A DNA stretch of 64,000 nt from contig CAVVXS010000007.1 in NCBI GenBank assembly GCA_963752225.1, forward strand, positions 1,488,001-1,552,000, given 5' to 3'. Origin of the DNA: JBBROS01 sp963752225 (GTDB taxonomy: Bacteria > Pseudomonadota > Alphaproteobacteria > Acetobacterales > Acetobacteraceae). The notes under the pieces are model-generated. The model was not told where the DNA came from and did no database searches. It saw only the letters and a program-made list of their open reading frames with translations. This document shows positions 27,625 to 35,313 of this stretch, piece by piece. Positions within the stretch are counted from its first letter, which is position 1. Each line of letters opens with the position of its first letter. A program made the translations under genes and the position numbers.

Positions 27625-28608
27625 ATGCCCACAGCCTTGATCACCGGCATCACCGGCCAGGATGGCGCTTACCTGGCGCAGCTCCTGCTCGGCAAGGGCT
27701 ATCGCGTGGTCGGGCTGATGCGCCGCAGCGCCAGCTCCGACGTGATCGGCGAGCGGCTGCGCTGGCTGGGCATCCTCGACGATGTCGAGCTGATGGATGG
27801 CAACCTCACCGACATCAGCAGCCTGATCCGCATCCTCAACGCCACCAAAGCGGACGAGGTCTACAACCTCGCCGCCCAGAGCTTCGTCGCCGCGAGCTGG
27901 CAGCAGCCGCTGCTGACCGGCAACGTGACGGCGCTCGGGGCCGGCAACCTGCTGGAGGCGGTGCGCCTCGTGCTGCCGACCGCACGGGTCTACCAGGCCA
28001 GCAGCAGCGAAATGTTCGGCCTGATCCAGGAGCCGCGGCAGAACGAGAAGACGCCGTTCTACCCGCGCAGCCCGTACGGGGTGGCCAAGCTGTACGCGCA
28101 TTGGATGACGGTGAACTACCGCGAGAGCTTCGGCCTGCACGCGAGCTCCGGCATCCTGTTCAACCACGAAAGCCCGTTGCGCGGCATCGAGTTCGTCACC
28201 CGCAAGGTCACGGACGGGGCGGCGCGGATCAAGCTCGGCCTCGCCGAGCAGCTTCCGCTCGGCAACCTCGAGGCCACGCGGGATTGGGGCCACGCGCGCG
28301 ACTACGTGCGGGCGATGCACCTGATGCTGCAGCAGGAGCAGGCGGACGACTACGTGATCGCGACGGGGGTCACCACCAGCATCCGCGAGCTGTGCCGGCT
28401 GGCCTTCGCGCATGTCGGCCTCGACTACGAGGAGAAGGTGCGGGTGGACCCGAAATTCCTCCGCCCGGCCGAGGTCGAGGTGCTGCTCGGCGACGCCTCG
28501 AAAGCCAAGCAGACGCTCGGCTGGACGCCGGAAACGAGCCTAGCCGAGATGGTCGCCGAGATGGTCGACGCCGACCTGGCCCGGCACCGCGCCCGGCTCG
28601 CGCGCTAA
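27625..28608 (+). CDS. gmd: GDP-mannose 4,6-dehydratase
   Basis: NAD(P)-dependent dehydratase converting GDP-mannose to GDP-4-keto-6-deoxymannose. The 327 residues show the Rossmann motif ALITGITGQDGAYLAQLLL, LMRRSASSD, YNLAAQSFVAASWQQP, the active-site YQASSSEMFG and YPRSPYGVAKLYAHWMTVNY (Tyr-x3-Lys), NHESPLRGIEFVTRKV, and RDWGHARDYVRAM. AGGAGCAGC precedes the ATG. Rmd follows after 27 bases, so the pathway is probably GDP-D-rhamnose rather than GDP-fucose. Confidence 0.94.
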   Translation: MPTALITGITGQDGAYLAQLLLGKGYRVVGLMRRSASSDVIGERLRWLGILDDVELMDGNLTDISSLIRILNATKADEVYNLAAQSFVAASWQQPLLTGNVTALGAGNLLEAVRLVLPTARVYQASSSEMFGLIQEPRQNEKTPFYPRSPYGVAKLYAHWMTVNYRESFGLHASSGILFNHESPLRGIEFVTRKVTDGAARIKLGLAEQLPLGNLEATRDWGHARDYVRAMHLMLQQEQADDYVIATGVTTSIRELCRLAFAHVGLDYEEKVRVDPKFLRPAEVEVLLGDASKAKQTLGWTPETSLAEMVAEMVDADLARHRARLAR

Positions 28609-28635
28609 GCCGGCTTTCCGCGGGCGCGCCCTCGC

Positions 28636-29559
28636 ATGACGCCGCAACGGATCCTGGTGACCGGCGCCGGCGGGTTCGTGGGCGGGCACTTGCTGCCGGT
28701 GCTCGCGGCGGCGCACCCCGGCGCCACGGTGCTGACGCCGGCGTTCGACGTCACCGACGCCGCCGCCGTTGACGAGGCGGTGCGCGCCAACCGGCCCGAC
28801 GGCGTCGTGCACCTGGCCGGCATCGCGGCGCCGCTCGACGCCAAGCGAGACCCGGATCTCGCCTGGCGGGTCAACCTGCTCGGCACGCTGACCCTGGCCC
28901 GGGCCGTGCTGGCGCATGCCCCCGCCGCGACGCTGGTGTTTGCCGGCAGCGGCGACGCGTACGGCGCGTCGTTTCGGAGCGGGCACACGCTCGACGAGAC
29001 CGCCGCGCTGGCGCCGCAGAACACCTATGGCGCCACCAAGGCCGCCGCCGACCTCGCCCTTGGCGCCCTTGCCAATGAGGGGCTGCGCGTCTTGCGGATG
29101 CGCCCGTTCAACCACACCGGACCGCGCCAAACCGACGCCTTCGTGGTGCCGTCCTTTGCCCGGCAGGTGGCCCGGATCGAGGCCGGGCTGCAGCGGCCGG
29201 CGCTGCGGGTGGGCGCGCTCGACCCCGAGCGCGACTTCCTCGACGTGCGCGACGTGTGCGCCGGCTATGCCGCGGGCCTTGCCGCCGACCTGCCGCCGGG
29301 CACGGTGCTGAACCTCGCATCCGGCCGGCCGCGCCGGATCGGCGACGTGCTGCAGGGCTTGCTCGACCTGGCCGGGATCAAGGCGGAGGTCGAGACCGAC
29401 ACGGCCCGGCTGCGCACCGGCGACATCGCGCGCGCGGCCGGCACCGCGGCGCTGGCGCACCGCTTGCTGGGCTGGTCGCCGGCCATCCCGTGGGAGCAGA
29501 CGCTCCGCGACGTGCTGGACGACTGGCGCACCCGCCTGCGGGCGGATCCAGCCGCTTAA
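28636..29559 (+). CDS. rmd: GDP-6-deoxy-4-keto-D-mannose reductase (Rmd-like)
   Basis: Extended short-chain dehydrogenase of 307 residues. It has RILVTGAGGFVGGHLLPVLA (NAD(P) binding), VVHLAGIAAP, a Ser near FAGSGDAYG and the catalytic YGATKAAADLAL, plus RPFNHTGPRQTDAFVVPSFA, a segment typical of Rmd proteins. It would reduce the product of the neighbouring Gmd to GDP-D-rhamnose for lipopolysaccharide or other glycans. A related NDP-sugar epimerase is possible, but the gmd neighbour supports Rmd. Confidence 0.85.
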   Translation: MTPQRILVTGAGGFVGGHLLPVLAAAHPGATVLTPAFDVTDAAAVDEAVRANRPDGVVHLAGIAAPLDAKRDPDLAWRVNLLGTLTLARAVLAHAPAATLVFAGSGDAYGASFRSGHTLDETAALAPQNTYGATKAAADLALGALANEGLRVLRMRPFNHTGPRQTDAFVVPSFARQVARIEAGLQRPALRVGALDPERDFLDVRDVCAGYAAGLAADLPPGTVLNLASGRPRRIGDVLQGLLDLAGIKAEVETDTARLRTGDIARAAGTAALAHRLLGWSPAIPWEQTLRDVLDDWRTRLRADPAA

Positions 29560-29588
29560 GCGACCGGCGACCGCGTCGAGACCGGGCT

Positions 29589-31511
29589 TTAGACCATCAG
29601 CGTGCACAAATGGTGCAGCCCGAGCCAGAGCAGGGACGACACCGCCGCGGCAACGGCGATGCCACGGATCGCCGCGCGCGGATCCCCGTCGGCCACCCAG
29701 TCCGGCGAAGCCAACCGATCCCATTCCAGCATGGGATCGAGCGTGCTCGGCGCGAGCCAGTCGAGCACCTTGCCCTGCACCTCGTCGCAGCCGTGCTCCA
29801 GCAGGAAGGCACATTCGCCGCCGCTCTGTACCCCGGTCGCGCAAACCCGCTTGCCGAGCGACTTGGCAAGCCGGATCACGCCGGCGGCCACCGCTTCGCT
29901 GCGGCCGCCCTTGGCCGCCGCCCGCACCATTTCGCTGCCGAGCTTGATCACGTCGAACTTGACGTCCAGCAACTCTGCAACCGCCGTCACGCCGGACCCG
30001 AAATCGTTGATGACGACTTCCACGCCGAGGCTTCGCACCTGTTCGACATGCCGCGCCATGTCGGGCGCCGGGTCGACGAAGGACTGCGCTCCGACCTCGA
30101 TCTGGAGCCGCGTGGCCGGCAGGGCGCACTCCCGCAAGGTGCGGGCCACGATCGCCGGAAGGTCGGTCTGCCGGAACGACGACGCCAGCATCCGCACGCA
30201 AACTCGCAGCGGGACCCGCCACTGCGAGGCGGCGCGACACGCGGTGTCGAGCAACCAGCGGTCCAGTGCGGACGCCAACCCGGCGCTTTCCACCGTCGTC
30301 GCCAGCAGGTCTGGGGCGACGGCGCCATGCCCCGGGCGGTCCCAACGGAGCAGCGCATCGAACCCAACGAGCCGTCCCGTGGCGACGAACGCGGTCGGCC
30401 GCCATTCCAGCTGGAACCCGCCATTGGCTACGGCGAGGCGCAGATCCCGCTCCATCAGCCGCTGGCCGACGAGTTCCTTGTGTAACCTGGCATCGAAACG
30501 GACCGATTGGTTGCGCCCGCGCCGCTTGGCCCAGTAAGCGGCGTCAGCCACGTGGCGCAGCAGGTCCTCGGCGCAGGCGCCATCCTCGGGATAGCAGGCG
30601 ACGCCGACCGACGGGCTGAGCTGAATCGGAACGCCGCCGATGTCGAATGGCTGGGCGAGCGAGTCCAGGATCTCGTCGCCGAGCGCCTTGACTTCGTCGC
30701 CGTCGGAACCCGGCACCAGCACGGCGTACTCGTCGCCGGCCAAACGGGCTACGAGGTCGTTCAGGCCGGCGATGGCTTTCAGGCGATCCGCCGCCTGCCG
30801 CAGCAAGTCCTCTCCTCCGGCATGGCCGGCCAGATCGGTGACCCGGCTGAACCGGCCCAGATCCACCGCCAGCACGGCACAACGGCCAGGTACGCGCTGT
30901 CCGAGCAGATCCCGCAACGCCGCCTCGAACGACGACCGGTTGGCCAGCCCGGTGACGGTATCTTGGACACTGCTGCGTTGCAGAGCCGTCTGGCTGCGGG
31001 TCAGCTCGAGCGCGGTCACGACCGCCGCTGCCAGGCGTTCGAGTCGCCGCAACTGGGCCGGCGTCGCCGATCCTGGCCGGCGGTCGACTGCGCACAGCAC
31101 GCCGAGCATGTGCCCGTCGGCGTCCAGCAGCTTGGCCCCGGCGTAGAAACGGAACGCCTCGGGGCCCTTGACCAGCTCGAGGTCGCGGAACCCGGCGTCG
31201 AGCGTCGCATCGGGGACGACGAGGGTCGTCGCTTCCATGTCGAGCAGTCGGCTGGAAAACCCGTCCGTCCGCGGAACCTGCCGTATGTCGGTTCCGACCA
31301 GCGACTTCGCCCAGAGCCGGTCGCGGTCGAGCAATGACACGGAAGCGACCGGCACCCCGAACACTTCGGCCGTCGCCCGCGTCAACTCGTCGATCCGGGC
31401 GTCGGAGGCACTGTCCAGAACCCCGTAGGCGTACAGTGCCGCCAGCCTGGAATTCTCTCGGGATGCGGCATCCTCGAGGGGTTGGGGCCGGTCGAATGTC
31501 AATGTCTGCAT
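29589..31511 (-). CDS. GAF-GGDEF-EAL protein with degenerate EAL domain
   Basis: Cyclic-di-GMP-type protein of 640 residues. A GAF domain spans about residues 20-165 (ALYAYGVLDSASDARIDELT to GVLCAVDRRPG). A GGDEF domain (about 180-340) has RLAGDEYAVLVPG, AGDEY in place of GGDEF. The EAL domain (about 355-605) is degenerate: EAL is DAL (GFDALLRW), the usual DDFG is NDFG, and the AEGVE motif is ATGVQ. Several metal-binding acids are therefore missing and phosphodiesterase activity is unlikely. A hydrophobic C-terminal segment (AIRGIAVAAAVSSLLWLGL) could anchor it. ATG 31511 is preferred over GTG 31568. It is convergent with rmd. It may be a cyclase or a c-di-GMP receptor. Confidence 0.88.
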   Translation of the reverse strand: MQTLTFDRPQPLEDAASRENSRLAALYAYGVLDSASDARIDELTRATAEVFGVPVASVSLLDRDRLWAKSLVGTDIRQVPRTDGFSSRLLDMEATTLVVPDATLDAGFRDLELVKGPEAFRFYAGAKLLDADGHMLGVLCAVDRRPGSATPAQLRRLERLAAAVVTALELTRSQTALQRSSVQDTVTGLANRSSFEAALRDLLGQRVPGRCAVLAVDLGRFSRVTDLAGHAGGEDLLRQAADRLKAIAGLNDLVARLAGDEYAVLVPGSDGDEVKALGDEILDSLAQPFDIGGVPIQLSPSVGVACYPEDGACAEDLLRHVADAAYWAKRRGRNQSVRFDARLHKELVGQRLMERDLRLAVANGGFQLEWRPTAFVATGRLVGFDALLRWDRPGHGAVAPDLLATTVESAGLASALDRWLLDTACRAASQWRVPLRVCVRMLASSFRQTDLPAIVARTLRECALPATRLQIEVGAQSFVDPAPDMARHVEQVRSLGVEVVINDFGSGVTAVAELLDVKFDVIKLGSEMVRAAAKGGRSEAVAAGVIRLAKSLGKRVCATGVQSGGECAFLLEHGCDEVQGKVLDWLAPSTLDPMLEWDRLASPDWVADGDPRAAIRGIAVAAAVSSLLWLGLHHLCTLMV

Positions 31512-31662
31512 AGCGAGCCTGAGCCAGTCAGTTGCGCCGGATTGTCCGGACAGTGTTAACAACCCCACCTTGCCGGAGCGGATTGCACTCGGCTCGTTAC
31601 GACATGTCAGGATTTACACCTCTCCGTAGTGTTACGTCTGCGTTACGTTGCGCGCTTCAGCC

Positions 31663-32379
31663 TCAGCCGAGTGCTGCCGTGGTCCCGCCGGGCGCGTTGC
31701 TCCCGAGCCGGCGGGCCGCCGCGTCCAGCCCGAGTGCCGCCACGGTCAGCAGCAGGGCGACGGCCAACAGGGTCGGACCGTCATTGGCCTCCATCGCGCG
31801 CATCGCGACCGAGCCGAGCCCGCGGCGGCCGGCGAACATCTCGCCGATCAGCACCCCCAGCAATGCCAGCGGCACGCCGATGCGCACGCCGCCCAGCACC
31901 TCCGGCAGGACCGACGGCAGCACGACCGTGCCCAACGTCTGCGCCGTCGAGAGCCGGAGGGCGCGGGCGGTGCGGAGATGGATCGGGGGCACCTGAAGCA
32001 CCGCGTTCATGGTGATCAGCCCGATCGGCAACAGCCCGTGCATGACCCCGAACGCCACCTGCGCCGGGCTGCCGAGTCCGAACAGCAGCAGCACTACCGG
32101 ATACAGGGTCACCTTGGGCAAGGCGTACAGCGACGCCAGCACGGGCTCGACCACCCGGGCGGCCAGCCGGCTCAAGCCCAGCATGGCGCCGAGCCCGACG
32201 CCGCCCGCCACCGAGATCACGGCCGACACCAGGAACGCCTCGACGGTTGAGAGCGCGTCGGCCCGGAACGCCGGCCGGCCGGCAAGAACCCAGAGCCGCG
32301 CCGCCGCCGCCGCCGGCGACGCGAGCGCGACATCTCCGGCCGCCCAATGCGCCACCTGCCAGGCGGCGACGAACACCAT
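31663..32379 (-). CDS. Orphan ABC transporter permease (nitrate/sulfonate/taurine family)
   Basis: Inner-membrane permease of 238 residues resembling SsuC/TauC. It has about six hydrophobic segments, SLYALPKVTLYPVVLLLFGLG, and the EAA-type loop RTARALRLSTAQTLGTVVLPSVLPEVLGGVRIGVPLALLGVLIGEM. The protein is slightly short at the N-terminus compared with the usual 250-270 residues; no better start is evident upstream. It lies 105 bases downstream of fdhA on the same strand, without an ATPase or binding protein nearby, so its partners must be encoded elsewhere or it is a remnant. Confidence 0.75.
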   Translation of the reverse strand: MVFVAAWQVAHWAAGDVALASPAAAAARLWVLAGRPAFRADALSTVEAFLVSAVISVAGGVGLGAMLGLSRLAARVVEPVLASLYALPKVTLYPVVLLLFGLGSPAQVAFGVMHGLLPIGLITMNAVLQVPPIHLRTARALRLSTAQTLGTVVLPSVLPEVLGGVRIGVPLALLGVLIGEMFAGRRGLGSVAMRAMEANDGPTLLAVALLLTVAALGLDAAARRLGSNAPGGTTAALG

Positions 32380-32484
32380 GGCGACGAGAACCGGATCGCC
32401 GCGCCGCCGCCCCGTCGACGTCGGCCCGCCGCTACCGCGAGGCCGCCGGGTGGACGTCAGCCCACCGCGACCACGAACGCGCGC

Positions 32485-35313
32485 CTACTCCGCCGCTTGC
32501 GCGGTGGCCGCAACCGGCGTCACCCGGGCGGCGCAGAACTTGAACTCCGGGATGAGGCCGACCGGGTCGAGCGCCGGGTTGGTTAGCAGGTTGGCGGCGG
32601 CCTCGGCGTAGCAGAACGGCAGGAAGACCATGTTCTCCGGCACGTCGCGGTCGCTCCGCACCTTCACCTCGACGGTGCCGCGCCGAGTTTCCAGCCGGAT
32701 CATGTCGCCGGGGTGCAGCATCATCCGCCACAGGTCGCGCGGCGACATCAGCGCGACCGCCTCGGGTTCCAGCGCGTCCAGCGTGCCCGAGCGCCGGGTC
32801 ATGCTGCCGGTATGCCAATGCTCCAGCACGCGGCCGGTGGACAGGATCATCGGATACTCGGTGTCCGGAACCTCGTCCGGCGGCAGAACGGAGGCCGGCA
32901 CCAGCTTGGCGCGGCCGTTCTCGGTTGGGAAGCCGTTGTAGAAGATGATCTCGTGGCCGGGCTCGTCGGCGCCTTCCACCGGGTAGGTCACGGCCCCTTC
33001 CCGCTCCAGCCGCGCCCAGGTGATGTTGTTGAACGACGGCATCGTCATCGCGAGCTCGGCGAAGATCTCGCTGGGGCCCGCGTAGTTCCACGGCAGGCCC
33101 AAGCGCTTGGCCACTTCCTGGATGATCCACCAATCCTGTCGGGCCTCGCCCGGCGGGTCGATCACCGGCCGCGCCAATTGCACCCGGCGGTCGGTGTTGG
33201 TGAAGGTGCCGCTCTTTTCCGCAAACGCCGAGGCCGGAAGCACCACGTCGGCATGGAACGCCGTCTCGGTCAGGAACAGGTCCTGCACCACGAGGTGGTC
33301 CAGCATCGCCAGGGCGCCGCGGGCGTGGTTGAGGTCGGGGTCGGACATCGCCGGGTTCTCGCCCTCCACGTACATGCCGTGGATCGACCCGGCATGGATT
33401 GCCCGCATGATCTCGACCACTGTCAGGCCCCGCTGCGGATCGAGCTTGGTGCCCCAAAGCTGCTCGAATTGCTCGCGGATGTCGGCCCGCTCGACCGACT
33501 GGTAGTCCGGATACACCATCGGGATCAGCCCGGCGTCGGACGCGCCCTGTACGTTGTTCTGGCCGCGCAGCGGGTGCAGCCCGGTGCCCTTGCGGCCGAT
33601 CTGCCCGGTGACGAGCGCCAGCGCGATCAGGCAGCGCGAGTTGTCGGTCCCGTGGATGTGCTGGCTGATGCCCATGCCCCAGAAGATGATCGACGCCTCG
33701 GACTTGGCGTAGGCGCGGGCGACCTCGCGGATCGTCTCGGCCTTGATGCCGCACAACGGCTCCATCTTCTCGGGCGAGAAGTCGCGCACCCGGTCGCGGA
33801 GCTCGGCGAAACCCTCGGTATAGGCGGCGATGTATTGCTGGTCGGTGAGGCCTTCCTCGATAATCGTGTGCAGCATCGCATTCAGCAACGCGACGTCGGA
33901 GCCGGGCTTGAACTGTAGGTTGCGCCAGGCGTGGCGTGACAGGGTCTGCGAGCGCGGGTCGATCACCACCAGCTTGGCGCCGCGCTGCTTGACCGCGTTC
34001 TTAATGAAGGTGGCGGCGACCGGGTGGTTCACCGTCGGGTTGGCGCCGATCACGACGATCACCTCGGCGTCCAGCGCCGCCGCGAACGGCGCGCTCACGG
34101 CGCCGGAGTTGACGCCCTCCATGAGGGCGGCGACCGAACTCGCATGGCAAAGCCGGGTGCAATGGTCGACGTTGTTGGAGCCGAAGCCGATCCGCACCAG
34201 CTTCTGGAACAGGTAGGCCTCCTCGTTGGAGCCTTTGGCGGAGCCGAACCCGGCCAGCGATCTCGGTCCGGTGGCGGCCCGGATCTTGTTGAACCCGGCC
34301 GCCGCGGCGTCCAGCGCCTCCTCCCAGCTCGCCTCGCGGAAGTGCGTCCATGGGTTGGCCGGGTCGACCTGATCGTTGGCGTCCTTGCCGACGTTCGGCA
34401 GACGGATCAGCGGCTTCGTCAGCCGGTGCGGGTGGTGGATGTAGTCGAAGCCGAACCGGCCCTTCACGCAAAGCCGGTTATGGTTGGCCGGACCGTTGCG
34501 GCCATTGGCGTAGACGATCTTGTTGGCGGCGACCTCGTAGCTGACCTGGCAGCCGACGCCGCAATACGGGCACAGGCTGTCCACCTTCTTGTCCGGCCAC
34601 AACGTGCGGGTCTCGTTCTCGTCGAGGTAGGCGGCCGGCATCAGGGCCCCGGTCGGGCAAGCCTGCACGCACTCGCCGCACGCGACGCACGTGCTCTCGC
34701 CCATCGCGTCGTCGAAGTCGAACACCACCTTGGAGCCGGCGTTGCGCCAGGCCATGCCGATCACGTCGTTGACCTGGACCTCGCGGCAGGCACGGACGCA
34801 CAGGTTGCATTGGATGCAGGCGTCGAGGTTGACGCGCATCGCCGGGTGGCTCGGGTCGTGGGTCCAGCGCTCGGCGGCCGGGAAGCGGCTTTCGGTGACC
34901 TCGGTCTTGTCGGCCCATTGCCAGAACGCGCTGGTTGGGTCGTGCGAGGTCGCCTTGGCCGGCTGGTCCGCGACCAGCAGCTCCATAACCATCTTGCGGG
35001 CGGTGGTGGCGCGCGAGGTTTGGCTGTGCACCTTCATGCCGACCGCGGGCATGCGCTTGCAGGACGGCGCCAGCACGCGCTCGCCCTCGATCTCGACCAT
35101 GCAGACGCGGCAATTGCCATCCGGGCGGTAGCCGGGCTCGGGGCGGTGGCACAGATGCGGGATCTCGGTGCCGACCCGGCGCGCGACGTCCCAGATCGAC
35201 TCGCCTTCGCGCGCAAAGACCTGCGTGCCGTCGAGCTCGAACGCGAGGCCTTGGGTTTCGGTGGTCGTGCCCTCGAGGTTCTGCGGGCCTTCGGTCGTGG
35301 TCGAGCTGCTCAT
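32485..35313 (-). CDS. fdhA: NAD-dependent formate dehydrogenase, catalytic alpha subunit
   Basis: Cytoplasmic molybdo- or tungsto-enzyme oxidising formate to CO2. The 942 residues contain, in order, a NuoG-like [2Fe-2S] domain (PDGNCRVCMVEIEGERVL), a His-Cys cluster region, ferredoxin-type clusters (CIQCNLCVRACREVQ; CVACGECVQACPTG), then the pterin oxidoreductase domain with its own [4Fe-4S] (CPYCGVGCQVSY, RLCVKGRFG) and active site DHCTRLCHASSV. The metal ligand is Cys, not selenocysteine, and the neighbouring His is present. The C-terminal cofactor domain ends near FLPFCYAEAAANLLTNPALD. The ATG overlaps the fdhB stop (ATGA). Subunit makeup resembles the two-subunit Fdh1 of methylotrophs. 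Confidence 0.93.
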   Translation of the reverse strand: MSSSTTTEGPQNLEGTTTETQGLAFELDGTQVFAREGESIWDVARRVGTEIPHLCHRPEPGYRPDGNCRVCMVEIEGERVLAPSCKRMPAVGMKVHSQTSRATTARKMVMELLVADQPAKATSHDPTSAFWQWADKTEVTESRFPAAERWTHDPSHPAMRVNLDACIQCNLCVRACREVQVNDVIGMAWRNAGSKVVFDFDDAMGESTCVACGECVQACPTGALMPAAYLDENETRTLWPDKKVDSLCPYCGVGCQVSYEVAANKIVYANGRNGPANHNRLCVKGRFGFDYIHHPHRLTKPLIRLPNVGKDANDQVDPANPWTHFREASWEEALDAAAAGFNKIRAATGPRSLAGFGSAKGSNEEAYLFQKLVRIGFGSNNVDHCTRLCHASSVAALMEGVNSGAVSAPFAAALDAEVIVVIGANPTVNHPVAATFIKNAVKQRGAKLVVIDPRSQTLSRHAWRNLQFKPGSDVALLNAMLHTIIEEGLTDQQYIAAYTEGFAELRDRVRDFSPEKMEPLCGIKAETIREVARAYAKSEASIIFWGMGISQHIHGTDNSRCLIALALVTGQIGRKGTGLHPLRGQNNVQGASDAGLIPMVYPDYQSVERADIREQFEQLWGTKLDPQRGLTVVEIMRAIHAGSIHGMYVEGENPAMSDPDLNHARGALAMLDHLVVQDLFLTETAFHADVVLPASAFAEKSGTFTNTDRRVQLARPVIDPPGEARQDWWIIQEVAKRLGLPWNYAGPSEIFAELAMTMPSFNNITWARLEREGAVTYPVEGADEPGHEIIFYNGFPTENGRAKLVPASVLPPDEVPDTEYPMILSTGRVLEHWHTGSMTRRSGTLDALEPEAVALMSPRDLWRMMLHPGDMIRLETRRGTVEVKVRSDRDVPENMVFLPFCYAEAAANLLTNPALDPVGLIPEFKFCAARVTPVAATAQAAE

